From NCBI GenBank assembly GCA_002433485.1, contig DJIF01000130.1, positions 47,326 to 111,325 on the forward strand: a stretch of 64,000 bases of DNA, read 5' to 3'. Positions 17,510 through 28,113 of the stretch are shown here, one piece after another (position 1 is the stretch's first letter; each line of letters starts with the position of its first letter). The position numbers and the translations under genes are program-made. This DNA is from Deltaproteobacteria bacterium UBA6601. GTDB lineage: Bacteria; Myxococcota_A; UBA796; UBA9615. Under the pieces are notes generated by a model that worked only from the letters and a program-made list of their open reading frames with translations, ran no database searches and was not told the origin of the DNA.

Positions 17510-19942
17510 TTAGCTGGTGGCCTCACCCTCGAGAGTGTTCAGCACCTCTCGTAGTCGCTTCAGCCCTGAGTCATCACCGCTTGCATACTTGATCCCCATG
17601 CCCTGGTCCTTGCCCTCGACGTCTTCAGCGTCGCGGCTGGACCAGACCACGGCTCCGCGGATCTCGATCGGCTCTTCAACACCAGGAATCGTGAGATGTA
17701 GGATGCAACTTCGCCCTACCTCTAGTGGCTTCTTGGTCTTGACAAAAGTGCCACCTCGTTTGAGGTTCCGCTGGTATTCCTTCACGAAGGTAGCGGTCTG
17801 TTTGTAAGAGATGCGCAGCCGCGCCGGCCGCTTCTTGGGCCGCGCCGGCTCTGGCGCTGGGGCCGCGGGCGCCTGTTCCTGCTCCAGTGGCGTCGAGTGC
17901 ACAATGGCTGCTCCGGCAGCAACCCCGGAACTCTCCTCGGCCTTGGGCGCTATGCCAAAGGGGTCGAGATCGTCCAATCCATTGTTCGCCAGATCGAGGT
18001 CGTCACTGACGTTGAGCCCTGAGCCAAAGGGGGAGCTGCTTTCCTTGGGTGCGATGTCATAGATGTCCGCATGGGACAGCGTGGGGATCTCGGCGGTGTC
18101 CTCCATATTGGCGGCCAGCGCGCGTGCAGCAGCTTCTTCGTCACGCTCTGCCACCGCGTGTTCATCGGCAACCAGCGGTTCCGACGCTGGCACCTCAGCA
18201 GTCGGTTCCGGCGCTTTGGGTTCGCGCTCTGCAGCTTCCATTGCAGCCTTGGCTGCCGCTTCGTCACGCTCTGCCACGGCGTGCTCATCGGCCGAGCCGC
18301 GGCGCGCCATCTTGGCAAGTTTGCCGAGCAGACCGCTGCCTTCCGACTTGTCGTCTGATGGTGGTGGTGCGGAGCTTGCTGCCGAGGCCGGCTGGGGGCC
18401 GTCCCCTTCGGTCAGAGTGACGGCCTTGACATCGTCTTCCCGAACAAACTCGCGGATCGAAATCTCATGGCTCTCACCCGTGTCCCGGTCCATCGCGCTG
18501 ACATGCAGGATGGCGTTCCCGTCGACCTTGAAGGTGACGTCAATCTTGGGCTCGTGACTGAGGGCTTCTCGAATCCCCTGCAGGGTAAACTCACCCAGAA
18601 ACTCGTTGTCGTCAGCGATGTTACTTTCGCCCTGCCGGACGATCACCTGGACCTGCTCTTGATTGTCAACCACCGTAGTGAACGTACGTGTCTCCGAGCA
18701 AGGGACGGTGGTGTTGCGCTTGATGATGGGCCGGCAGTAACCTCCGGCCACATCCATGCCTAGGCTGAACGGAGTGACGTCGAGCAGCAACGGAGCATCG
18801 CTGTCCTCCCCTCCCCCTTCACCCAGGAAGGAGCCGTGCACCGCCGCGCCGATGGCGACCACCTCTTCGGGGTGAACACCCTTGCAGGGATTCTTACCAA
18901 AGTAGACCCGAATGGTTTCCTGGATCTTCGGCATCCGAGTCATGCCACCAACCAGGATAATCTCATCGAGTTCTTCGGTCTTGATCCCAGCTTCACGAAG
19001 CGCTTCGTCAGTGATGCGAATGGTCTCGTTGACCAGATCCTGAACCAACTCCTCAAGTTGTTCTCGACGGAGCTCAACCTCAAGGTTCTTTGAACCCTGC
19101 AAGCGCGGAATAAGGACCGGCGTGCGGTCGACGAAGCTGAGCTCACACTTGGCCTTCTCGGCGGCGTCCTTGAGTCGCTGCAAGGCCCCAAGGTCTTCCC
19201 GTGGGTCCGCGCCGCCAGCCGCCATGAATTGCTCAACCAGCCAATCTACGATGCGGTAGTCAAAGTCTTCGCCGCCCAGAAAGGTGTTGCCGGCCGTTGC
19301 TAGGATTTCGTAGACCCCCTCGGCGGCTTCGACTACCGAGACATCAAAGGTTCCACCGCCCAGGTCGAAGATCGCGATCTTTTTATCGATGTCCTTCTTA
19401 AAGCCGAATGCCAGAGCCGCTGCGGTCGGCTCGTTGATCAAGCGCAGGACATTGAGACCGGCCTTCTTGCCAGCCTCCATGGTGTCCTGCCGCTGCTGGT
19501 GGCTGAAGTTGGCAGGGACGGTGATGACCGCATCAACAATGGTCTCGTTGAGGTTCTTCTCGGCGATCTCCTTGACCGCCTTGAGGATGATGGATGACAC
19601 CTCTACCGGAGTCACCTCCACCTCACCCATCCGCAGGACTACATCCCCGTGGTCATCCGCCAGGATGTCGAAGCTCAGGTGCCTGGACGCCTCCTGGACT
19701 TCATCAGAGCTGAACTTCCGGCCGAGCAATCTCTTCACCGAATACAGGGTGTTCTTCGGGTGGTTGAGCACCAAGGCCTTGGCTCCGTGCCCAACCAGGA
19801 AACGACCCTTGCCGCTGGTCGCAACGCAGGACGGCAGGATGTTGTATCCCCGGTCGTCTTCCAGGACCTGAGGTCTGCCGTTGCGCACTACAGCTACACA
19901 GCTGTTGGTTGTGCCCAGGTCAATGCCGATGATGGCCGCCAC
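17510..19942 (-). CDS. Hsp70 (DnaK-like) without lid, fused to a C-terminal PilZ domain
   Basis: An 810-residue fusion. Residues 1-382 are a complete Hsp70 ATPase domain (GIDLGTTNSCVAVV, VPANFSHQQRQ, FDLGGGTFDVSVVE, ILVGGMTRMPKI). The interdomain linker DAPLLLDVTPFSLG is at 382-395, and the beta substrate-binding domain runs to about 505. The usual alpha-helical lid is missing; instead a 190-residue acidic, Ala/Pro-rich linker (512-705) contains the segment DEHAVAERDE twice. Residues 706-805 form a TIGR02266-type PilZ domain (NLKRGGTFV, PLEVGRS, GMGIKY). Canonical c-di-GMP residues are not obvious: no RxxxR, and Lys728 where Ser is usual. The gene lies 45 bp downstream of purF on the same strand. 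Both halves are clear; the combined role is unknown. Confidence 0.93.
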   Translation of the reverse strand: MAAIIGIDLGTTNSCVAVVRNGRPQVLEDDRGYNILPSCVATSGKGRFLVGHGAKALVLNHPKNTLYSVKRLLGRKFSSDEVQEASRHLSFDILADDHGDVVLRMGEVEVTPVEVSSIILKAVKEIAEKNLNETIVDAVITVPANFSHQQRQDTMEAGKKAGLNVLRLINEPTAAALAFGFKKDIDKKIAIFDLGGGTFDVSVVEAAEGVYEILATAGNTFLGGEDFDYRIVDWLVEQFMAAGGADPREDLGALQRLKDAAEKAKCELSFVDRTPVLIPRLQGSKNLEVELRREQLEELVQDLVNETIRITDEALREAGIKTEELDEIILVGGMTRMPKIQETIRVYFGKNPCKGVHPEEVVAIGAAVHGSFLGEGGGEDSDAPLLLDVTPFSLGMDVAGGYCRPIIKRNTTVPCSETRTFTTVVDNQEQVQVIVRQGESNIADDNEFLGEFTLQGIREALSHEPKIDVTFKVDGNAILHVSAMDRDTGESHEISIREFVREDDVKAVTLTEGDGPQPASAASSAPPPSDDKSEGSGLLGKLAKMARRGSADEHAVAERDEAAAKAAMEAAEREPKAPEPTAEVPASEPLVADEHAVAERDEEAAARALAANMEDTAEIPTLSHADIYDIAPKESSSPFGSGLNVSDDLDLANNGLDDLDPFGIAPKAEESSGVAAGAAIVHSTPLEQEQAPAAPAPEPARPKKRPARLRISYKQTATFVKEYQRNLKRGGTFVKTKKPLEVGRSCILHLTIPGVEEPIEIRGAVVWSSRDAEDVEGKDQGMGIKYASGDDSGLKRLREVLNTLEGEATS
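18137..18291. repeat. Two-copy 32-bp direct repeat inside the dnaK-PilZ linker
   Basis: Near-identical copies at 18137-18168 and 18260-18291 differ at only two bases and encode the repeated DEHAVAERDE segment in the disordered linker. The nucleotide-level identity suggests a fairly recent internal duplication rather than conserved folding. Confidence 0.85.
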
Positions 19943-19987
19943 GCTACTTCACCCTCTCCCCGCTATGGATTCGACCTGGCAAGTCTA

Positions 19988-21394
19988 TCAGTCTGCGTCG
20001 AACAGAGGGAGTTGAGGGGCCTTGTAGAGGTCTTCATGCTCCACCGGATAGCGCCCTGAGAAGCAAGCATCGCAATAGCCTGAGGAGCCATCATGGACCG
20101 CAGCATGCATCCCACCGATGCTTAGATAGCCAATACTGTCGGCTCCAACGTAGCGTCCGATCTCGGAGATTTCGTTGCCCGAGGCGATCAGTTCACTCGG
20201 ATTAGGCGTGTCGATGCCGTAAAAGCACGAACCCTTGGTTGGTGGGGCGGCGATCCGCAGGTGGACCTCAGCCACCCGCGCGCGGCGCAGCATGCGAATG
20301 ATCTTGCGACAGGTGGTGCCGCGCACCAGGCTGTCGTCGATCACGACCACCCGCTTGCCCCTGAGTAGATGACTGAGAGGGTTGAGTTTCAGCTTTACGC
20401 CGAAATCGCGAATCTGCTGGGTCGGCTCAATGAAGCTACGTCCTACGTAGTGATTTCGGACCAAGCCCAGCTGAAACGGAATTTCCGATTCAAGGGAGTA
20501 GCCCAGCGCGGCCGCAATCCCAGAGTCGGGGACCGGTAATACGTAGTCAGCCTCCGCCGGACACTCACGGGCCAGTTGGCGACCCAGACGCTGGCGGACC
20601 TCGTAGACGCCCTGACCCCACAGCGAGGTGTCTGGGCGCGCGAAGTAGAGGTGCTCAAAGATGCAGCGGTGGGTCTTCTGCCTGGGAAAGGGCTTAAAAG
20701 AAGCAACCCCGGAGCGGTCAAATACCACTACCTCGCCCGGTTCAATGTCACGGACATAGCTGGCCTCCACCAGATCAAGGGCACACGTTTCTGACGCCAC
20801 CAACCAGGCGCCTTCGGGATGTTGTCCCAACACCAGGGGGCGAAAGCCAAAGGGGTCGCGCGCGGCGATCATGTGCTCGGGAGTTATGACCAGCAACGTC
20901 CAGGCTCCCTTGATTCGGCTGAGCGCATCGACCAGCCGATTGACTGTGCTGCTCTGGCGAGATCGAGCGAGCAGATGGACAATGATCTCAGTGTCCGTAC
21001 TCGACTGAAAGATCGCACCCTCGGCTTCGAGTTGAGCGCGTAGGCTTTCGGCATTAACGAAGTTGCCGTTGTGAGCTACCGCTAGCCGGCTTCCTTTGTG
21101 TTGTACGAGAAGCGGCTGGACGCTGCTGAGGTCGCTCTCGCCTGCCGTGGAATAGCGAACATGGCCGATGGCGCGATCGCCCGGCAGGACCTGTAGGCTC
21201 TCGCGTCGCCCAAACACCTCCGCGACCAGACCCTGGCCACGATGGGCATACAGAGACCGCTCGTCGCTCGAGACGATCCCGGCACCCTCCTGACCGCGGT
21301 GCTGCAGGGCATGGAGTCCCAGATAGGCTAGAGTCGACGCCTCGGGGTGTTGCCAAACCCCGATCACCCCACACTCTTCACGAAATCGGTCCAT
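19988..21394 (-). CDS. purF: Amidophosphoribosyltransferase (Fe-S type)
   Basis: First committed step of purine synthesis: PRPP plus glutamine gives phosphoribosylamine. The 468-residue protein has a short propeptide (MDRFREE) before the nucleophile Cys8 (ECGVIGVWQH), a class-II glutaminase domain with HALQHRGQEGAG, and the PRPP site VVVIDDSLVRGTT. Four cysteines match the Bacillus-type 4Fe-4S cluster: HRCIFEHLYF, GSCFYGID and the CDAC pair in GYCDACFSGRYP, so a processed, oxygen-sensitive enzyme is likely. It follows purL by 19 bp and precedes the dnaK-like gene by 45 bp. Confidence 0.96.
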   Translation of the reverse strand: MDRFREECGVIGVWQHPEASTLAYLGLHALQHRGQEGAGIVSSDERSLYAHRGQGLVAEVFGRRESLQVLPGDRAIGHVRYSTAGESDLSSVQPLLVQHKGSRLAVAHNGNFVNAESLRAQLEAEGAIFQSSTDTEIIVHLLARSRQSSTVNRLVDALSRIKGAWTLLVITPEHMIAARDPFGFRPLVLGQHPEGAWLVASETCALDLVEASYVRDIEPGEVVVFDRSGVASFKPFPRQKTHRCIFEHLYFARPDTSLWGQGVYEVRQRLGRQLARECPAEADYVLPVPDSGIAAALGYSLESEIPFQLGLVRNHYVGRSFIEPTQQIRDFGVKLKLNPLSHLLRGKRVVVIDDSLVRGTTCRKIIRMLRRARVAEVHLRIAAPPTKGSCFYGIDTPNPSELIASGNEISEIGRYVGADSIGYLSIGGMHAAVHDGSSGYCDACFSGRYPVEHEDLYKAPQLPLFDAD

Positions 21395-21413
21395 TCCTGC
21401 GGCGCCGCTCAGA

Positions 21414-23702
21414 TCACACGCGGGGTGGGCAGGGGCTCAGTCCAATGCTCTCAGCGAAGCCCCCTTCAAAGGCCTTCCTCAGGCTCTCAGCACTCCGGTC
21501 CAGAACCACACTCCCCTGGGCGTCAAGGATGCGCAACCCCTCCCCACCGATGCTGCCAAGGGCGGTGGCCCGGCACTGCATCTCTTGACAGAGAGCCAGC
21601 AGTTCTGCTCTTCGCTCGTCCTCGACCGCAACCCAGGCGCAACCGTGGGTTTCACCAAACAGGCTTAGTTCCACGGCTTCTGCGCTGGGCGGGCAAGGCA
21701 CCTGGATCTGACAACCGCTGGCCTTGCCCCTGCTGGAGATCAACATCTCAGCCAGCGAGGTTGCCAGCCCTCCTTCAGAGAGATCGTGAGCAGCCAACAG
21801 TAAGCCCCGCTGAGCAGCCTCTCGGAGCAGTTGGTGAAGCGCCAACTCCTCACTCCAGTAGACCTGCGGCGGCATGCCCTGTTCACTGTCGTGGATAACT
21901 CTGGCATAGGCGCTTCCGCCCAGCACCGGCCGGGGCGATCCCAGCAGGACCAGAGACCCGGCTGACGGCAGGGCCATACCCAGTGGCGATACTCCGGCCT
22001 CAATCAGCCCCACCATGCCGATGGTGGGGGTCGGGTGGATGCTCTGTTCGCCGGTCTCGTTGTAGAAGGACACGTTGCCCGAGACAATGGGGACATGGGC
22101 CTGGCGAAGCCCTTCGCCGAGGCCGAGCACCGCCTGCTCAAACTCCCACATCACATCCGGGCGCTCTGGATTGCCGAAGTTAAGACAATCGGTCGCGCCA
22201 ATCGCTTGCGCCCCGGTGCACGCCAGGTTGCGGCAGGCCTCAGCAATGATTCCCTGGGCACCGCCAAAGGGGTCCAGTTTTACGTGTACTGAGTTGCCAT
22301 CCACACAGACCGCAAGCATTCGCTTAGAACCGGGCAGCCGCAGCACGGCGGCGTCTGCATCGCCAGGACGCTCCAAAGTGCCCAGCCGCACCATGTGATC
22401 ATATTGGCGATATACCCAGCGCTTATCCGCTATTCCCGGCGAACCCAGCAGGCGCTCCAGTACTGCAGCGCAGTCTCCATGAGCGGACAGCTCTGGGGTG
22501 GTCTGACGCTGCTTAAGATCTGCCGGCTTCTCGCGGGGCCGGTCGTAGTTGGGCGCCTCGTCCGTCAGGGCGAGAACTGGAATTGCAGCCACGGTCTGAC
22601 CATCTTCGAGGATCCGCCAGCAGCCGTCATCGGTGACCTCGCCCACTACCACCGCTTCGAGGTCCCACTTGGTGAAGACCTCCTCCACGATGTGCTCGCG
22701 ACCCGCCGCTGCGACGATCAACATCCGCTCTTGGGATTCGGAAAGGAGACACTCGTAAGGGGTCATTCCCGGCTCACGCCGCGGGATCCGATCCACATGG
22801 AGGACCAATCCCGTGCCGCCACGACCTGCCATCTCTACCGACGATGAAGTAAGCCCTGCTGCGCCCATGTCCTGGATCGCAATCACCGCATCTTGCTGCA
22901 TCAACTCCATGCAGGCCTCGAGCAGCCTCTTCTCGGTGTAAGGATCCCCGACCTGCACGGTGGGTCGGCGTCCCTCTCCGCCCTCCTCGAAGGAGTCAGA
23001 AGCCATGGTGGCACCGTGAATTCCATCTCGCCCAGTCCGTGAACCAACGTAGAGGACCGGGTTGCCCGGGCCCGCGGCGATACCGCGAAAGATGCGATCT
23101 GCGGGAACAATCCCAACCGCCATAGCGTTAACCAGGATGTTGCCGTTGTAACAGCGGTTGAAGTCAATCTCGCCGCCAACGGTGGGGATCCCCATGCAGT
23201 TGCCGTACCCGGCGATACCGTCGACAACCCCGTCCACCAGATACGAGGTGCGCGGGTGCTCGGGCGTGCCGAAGCGCAGCGAGTTCAGCAGGGCGATGGG
23301 CCGCGCGTTCATGGTGAATACGTCGCGCAGAATGCCACCAACGCCCGTAGCCGCACCCTGATAGGGCTCAATAAACGAGGGATGGTTGTGGCTCTCCATT
23401 TTGAAGCACACGCCCAGGCCGTCGCCCACATCGACGACGCCAGCATTCTCGCCGGGTCCCTGCAGCACCCTTTCGCCCTCGGTGGGCAGGGTTTTCAGGA
23501 AGCGGCGCGAGGTCTTGTAAGAGCAGTGTTCTGACCACATTACCGAGAACACCCCAAGCTCAGTCCAGGTGGGCGGCCTGCCGAGGATGCCGAGGACCTT
23601 CTGGTACTCGTCCGGAGTGAGGCCATGCTCGGCGATGAGCTGGTCAGTGATCGCGGGGTCCCCCTGGCGAGGGTCAGCAGAGAAAGCGGCTGGAGGATTC
23701 AC
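21414..23702 (-). CDS. purL: Phosphoribosylformylglycinamidine synthase, large (small-type PurL) subunit
   Basis: ATP-dependent amidation of FGAR to FGAM, with ammonia from PurQ and PurS as the bridging subunit. The 762-residue length is that of the stand-alone PurL, not the 1300-residue PurLQ fusion. Seen: SVMWSEHCSYKTSRRFL at the N-terminus, GDGLGVCFKMESHNHPS, GGEIDFNRCYNGN, GAAGLTSSSVEMAGRG, and the C-terminal AAHDLSEGGLATSLAEM. It starts with GTG at 23702, overlapping the purQ stop as GTGA, which implies translational coupling. PurS, PurQ and PurL are all present as the complex requires. Confidence 0.96.
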   Translation of the reverse strand: MNPPAAFSADPRQGDPAITDQLIAEHGLTPDEYQKVLGILGRPPTWTELGVFSVMWSEHCSYKTSRRFLKTLPTEGERVLQGPGENAGVVDVGDGLGVCFKMESHNHPSFIEPYQGAATGVGGILRDVFTMNARPIALLNSLRFGTPEHPRTSYLVDGVVDGIAGYGNCMGIPTVGGEIDFNRCYNGNILVNAMAVGIVPADRIFRGIAAGPGNPVLYVGSRTGRDGIHGATMASDSFEEGGEGRRPTVQVGDPYTEKRLLEACMELMQQDAVIAIQDMGAAGLTSSSVEMAGRGGTGLVLHVDRIPRREPGMTPYECLLSESQERMLIVAAAGREHIVEEVFTKWDLEAVVVGEVTDDGCWRILEDGQTVAAIPVLALTDEAPNYDRPREKPADLKQRQTTPELSAHGDCAAVLERLLGSPGIADKRWVYRQYDHMVRLGTLERPGDADAAVLRLPGSKRMLAVCVDGNSVHVKLDPFGGAQGIIAEACRNLACTGAQAIGATDCLNFGNPERPDVMWEFEQAVLGLGEGLRQAHVPIVSGNVSFYNETGEQSIHPTPTIGMVGLIEAGVSPLGMALPSAGSLVLLGSPRPVLGGSAYARVIHDSEQGMPPQVYWSEELALHQLLREAAQRGLLLAAHDLSEGGLATSLAEMLISSRGKASGCQIQVPCPPSAEAVELSLFGETHGCAWVAVEDERRAELLALCQEMQCRATALGSIGGEGLRILDAQGSVVLDRSAESLRKAFEGGFAESIGLSPCPPRV

Positions 23703-24391
23703 GCGCGGGCCTCGAAGCTGTGGATGATAGAGCGAAAAATGGCCGCGCCACTGGCGTCACCCAGAGCTGTCTCTGAGTTGCGCTCCGGGTGGGGCATCAT
23801 GCCGAGCACATTGCCGGCTTCGTTGATGATTCCTGCAATGTTGTTGATCGATCCATTGGGATTGGACTCGGCCAGCTCTTCGCCGCGACTGCTGGCATAG
23901 CGAAAGATCACCCGCCCCTGTTCTTCCAGCTGGCCGATGACTTCAGGAGACGCGAAGTAGCAGCCCTCGGCATGAGCAATAGGAGCCACCAGGGTCTCCG
24001 GGCACAGTACCGTCCAGGGAGAGTGTCCGTTCGCTACCACCAGGCGGGTGTCCTCACAGATGAATTTGAGTCCTTGGTTGCGCAACAAAACCCCAGGTAG
24101 CAATCCTGTCTCGGTCAGCACCTGGAAGCCGTTGCAGATGCCGATGACATAGCCGCCCTCGTTAGCAAATCGAACCACAGCGTCCATGATCGGTGAGAAC
24201 CGGGCGATCGCCCCGCAGCGCAGGTAATCGCCGTAGCTGAAGCCACCGGGCAGGATCACGCAGTCCACATCTTCAAGATCCGTTTCCTTATGCCAGATGA
24301 AGCGGGCCTCGTGCCCGAGAACATGAGACACCACATGGTGGGCGTCTTGGTCACAGTTGGACCCGGGAAAAGTGACAATGCCAAAGCGCAT
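23699..24391 (-). CDS. purQ: Phosphoribosylformylglycinamidine synthase, glutaminase subunit
   Basis: Class-I glutamine amidotransferase that supplies ammonia to PurL. The 230-residue protein has the nucleophile Cys86 in YVIGICNGFQVL and the His/Glu pair in MMPHPERN near the C-terminus. The N-terminus MRFGIVTFPGSNCDQD is family-typical. It begins 3 bp after the purS stop codon and overlaps purL by 4 bp. Confidence 0.96.
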   Translation of the reverse strand: MRFGIVTFPGSNCDQDAHHVVSHVLGHEARFIWHKETDLEDVDCVILPGGFSYGDYLRCGAIARFSPIMDAVVRFANEGGYVIGICNGFQVLTETGLLPGVLLRNQGLKFICEDTRLVVANGHSPWTVLCPETLVAPIAHAEGCYFASPEVIGQLEEQGRVIFRYASSRGEELAESNPNGSINNIAGIINEAGNVLGMMPHPERNSETALGDASGAAIFRSIIHSFEARA

Positions 24392-24394
24392 GAG

Positions 24395-24640
24395 CTACCC
24401 GAGGACTTCAACGCTGAAGTCTTCGACCACCTCATTGGCCAGCAGCTGGCTGGCCATCTTGCGAGCGGTGGCGAGGGCGGCTTCAGGGTCCGACTCGGAG
24501 GTCAGTTCCAGGTCAACAACCTTGCCGACCCGCACTTCTCCAAGTCCTGAAAATCCAAGGTTGCTGAGGCCGTGCGCGACGGCCTGTCCCTGGGGGTCAA
24601 GGACCCCTCTGCGCGGTGTTACATGGACTCGAATTCGCAC
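24395..24640 (-). CDS. purS: Phosphoribosylformylglycinamidine synthase subunit PurS
   Basis: Small bridging subunit of the PurSLQ complex. The 81-residue product contains RIRVHVTPRRGVLDPQGQA, GEVRVGKVVDLEL and a C-terminal EDFSVEVL, matching PurS in length and pattern. The start is a GTG at 24640 with a GAGGT site 6 nt upstream; longer upstream reading in the same frame runs into purB coding sequence and is not used. It sits between purB (43 bp upstream) and purQ (3 bp downstream). Confidence 0.92.
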   Translation of the reverse strand: MRIRVHVTPRRGVLDPQGQAVAHGLSNLGFSGLGEVRVGKVVDLELTSESDPEAALATARKMASQLLANEVVEDFSVEVLG

Positions 24641-24683
24641 TTCCTGACCTCTTTCTACAAAGCGGGAGGGGGGGGCGATCACA

Positions 24684-25979
<1,296 letters not shown>

Positions 25980-26131
25980 AGCGGAGCTCCTTGTCCAACG
26001 CGACAGTCTCCCCGCAATCGGGACACTGCGCTGTGGTCTGGCACGATGGGCGCGGAGTGTAACAGGGCGATTTCCAGCTGTCAGCAGCAGAACCAAGGCT
26101 CGTCAAATTCGCCCTGCTCAAGGGGCCTGAG

Positions 26132-26941
26132 TCAGGGCCTGCCAACGGTGATGATGGAGCCTGGGCCCTGTTGTCGCAGAACCTCCAATCGAACCCGCCT
26201 CTGCTGGGGGCCGGACAGGGCATCCCCCGCGGCGGCGAGCGCCAGCTCAGGACAATTGTTTTTTTCGCTGAGGTGGGCGAGAAGAACAGCCTCAAGATGG
26301 GGTCCGGCTACCGCCTCCAGCAACTTTCCGGCCTGCTCATTGGAGAGGTGTCCATGACGGGACCGCACCCGTTGCTTGAGTTGCCACGGATAAGGCCCAT
26401 CCAGAAGCATGCCTACATCATGGTTAAACTCCAGCAACAATAATTGGCAACGTTTTAGCTTGTCGATCACGAGGCGAGTCACAGAGCCCAGATCGGTACA
26501 GATTCCCAACCAACGCCCTGCCCTGCCAATCAAGTAGGCGACCGCATCCACACTATCGTGAGGGATGCGGAACGGCTCCACTTCAAAACCAGCAAGAAAA
26601 AAAGGCTCGCCTGGCGTGAAGCTATGCAGCTCAATGTCAGCAGGCAAACGTAATGCGGAGCTGGCGGCAGCGCTAACATATACCGGTAGTTTGAGTCGTT
26701 GAGCGGTGACTCTTAGTCCGGCGATGTGATCGCTGTGTTCGTGGGTAATCAAGATCCCTTTCAGGCTCAAAGGGGCAAGACCCGCCGCTTCCATTCTCAT
26801 TAGGACCTGCTTGCAGCTCACTCCGCAGTCCACCAGCAGCGCAGAACTACCGCTGACCACCACTGTGGCGTTGCCTTTGCTGCCGGATGCCAATGAGACC
26901 ACCTTAAGTTGTTCAAAACAGAACCTTTCCTGCAGCTCCAT
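26132..26941 (-). CDS. WalJ/YycJ-like MBL-fold metallohydrolase
   Basis: A 269-residue metallo-beta-lactamase-fold protein with VSLASGSKGNATVV, DCGVSCKQVLMRM, and the metal motif ILITHEHSDHIAGL. Later metal-site segments are GICTDLGSV, LEFNHDVGML and VLLAHLSEKNN. This pattern matches YycJ/WalJ-type proteins, reported as nucleases in Bacillus; the substrate here is an inference. The ATG at 26941 shares one base with the stop of the upstream FAD oxidoreductase (TGATG), and only this start gives the family N-terminus. About 150 bp follow before purB, in which I see only the purB ribosome-binding site. Confidence 0.86.
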   Translation of the reverse strand: MELQERFCFEQLKVVSLASGSKGNATVVVSGSSALLVDCGVSCKQVLMRMEAAGLAPLSLKGILITHEHSDHIAGLRVTAQRLKLPVYVSAAASSALRLPADIELHSFTPGEPFFLAGFEVEPFRIPHDSVDAVAYLIGRAGRWLGICTDLGSVTRLVIDKLKRCQLLLLEFNHDVGMLLDGPYPWQLKQRVRSRHGHLSNEQAGKLLEAVAGPHLEAVLLAHLSEKNNCPELALAAAGDALSGPQQRRVRLEVLRQQGPGSIITVGRP

Positions 26942-28113
26942 CAGAGCAGCCTCCGTGGATGGAGGAAGGCGGGCGTCGAGTCCTTTTCTGTGCGGCCCAG
27001 AATGCCCGCTGCCAGGGCGCTGGCCGCAGCGCCGGCGAGGGATAACCCCCAGCCGCCAAAGCCAGCCAGAACCTGCACTCTGGGCCGCCCTGGCAGCGAA
27101 CCTACCAGGGGCAGACCATCGCAACTCCAGGTAGTGATCCCCGACCAGCGTTCCTGGACCCTGGCCGCCTGCGCCCAAGGCAGGTAGTGGTTGATGAACT
27201 CGAGTTGCCGCTGGAACACCCCTTCCGACAGGGTCAACGGGTTGGTGATTCCGGCACCCATCTCCGGCTGCTCTGCCCAGCGGCAACCGCTGAAGACCAA
27301 TGCACCGGAAGCTTCTTGCATCCAGCTTTCAAAGCGGTGTCGAGCAAGCACCGGCACGCGCCGCTGCTTATCCAGCAGCGCAAGAGGCGCCGTCCGGAGA
27401 GCTTGTTGCCGAACTGGATAGAGCTTGTCAGCGAGCGCGCTATGAACTGCCGCACCACCCCAGCCAGCTGCAATCACAACCACTTCGGCGAGCTTGATCT
27501 CACCCCCGGCAAGTCGAACTTGCAGAGCTCCGCCAGGGCTTTTTCTGTCGATCAACTGGGCATCGCCTGGCAGCCAACCACAGCGCCCCTTTAGCCGGCC
27601 GCGAAGCGCAGCGCTTAGGGCGCCCGGGTCAAGCCATCCGTCCCCGGATATGTAGGTGGCTGCAACCAGCCCGGCTCCGAGTTCCGTGAGCTCATCTTCA
27701 GTAGCCAGCCTTGCCCTCTGCAGCCCACCCTGGCTCCAACTCTGGATGAGTGCTCTTGCTGCAGTCCACTCTTCAGCTTCCTGATCGTCAAGGGCCGCGC
27801 GAAAGCTGCCAGCGCGGCCGTGGGCGATGTTGAGCTTACCGGCCAGCTCCAGCAGGCCAGACACGGAACGCTGGGACCACTGCCAATAAGCTCTGGCTCG
27901 CTCTTCTCCAAGCCCATTACACAGACGCGCCGGGCTGTCCGCCCCGCCACAGGCGACCAGGCCCAGGCTGCGCTCGATGGTTGCTGTCACCACAGGACTG
28001 CCGATTCGCAACACAGCGCAATGGTCAGCCAGCAGATCGCTCAGCAGCAGCCCACTGAGACCGTCACCAATAACGATGACATCAAAGCACTGGGCGCTAT
28101 CGGAGTAGCTCAC
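26941..28113 (-). CDS. FAD-dependent oxidoreductase, DAO family
   Basis: A 390-residue protein of the D-amino-acid-oxidase/glycine-oxidase superfamily. The dinucleotide fold is visible at the N-terminus (DVIVIGDGLSGLLLSD, GxGxxG form) and the C-terminal FAD segment is DGLPLVGSLPGRP followed by LAGFGGWGLSLAG. The substrate cannot be told from sequence; glycine, sarcosine-like amines or a tRNA-linked amine are all possible in this superfamily. It begins with GTG overlapping the upstream stop as GTGA and ends overlapping the MBL gene, so three genes form one coupled block. Confidence 0.8.
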   Translation of the reverse strand: MSYSDSAQCFDVIVIGDGLSGLLLSDLLADHCAVLRIGSPVVTATIERSLGLVACGGADSPARLCNGLGEERARAYWQWSQRSVSGLLELAGKLNIAHGRAGSFRAALDDQEAEEWTAARALIQSWSQGGLQRARLATEDELTELGAGLVAATYISGDGWLDPGALSAALRGRLKGRCGWLPGDAQLIDRKSPGGALQVRLAGGEIKLAEVVVIAAGWGGAAVHSALADKLYPVRQQALRTAPLALLDKQRRVPVLARHRFESWMQEASGALVFSGCRWAEQPEMGAGITNPLTLSEGVFQRQLEFINHYLPWAQAARVQERWSGITTWSCDGLPLVGSLPGRPRVQVLAGFGGWGLSLAGAAASALAAGILGRTEKDSTPAFLHPRRLL

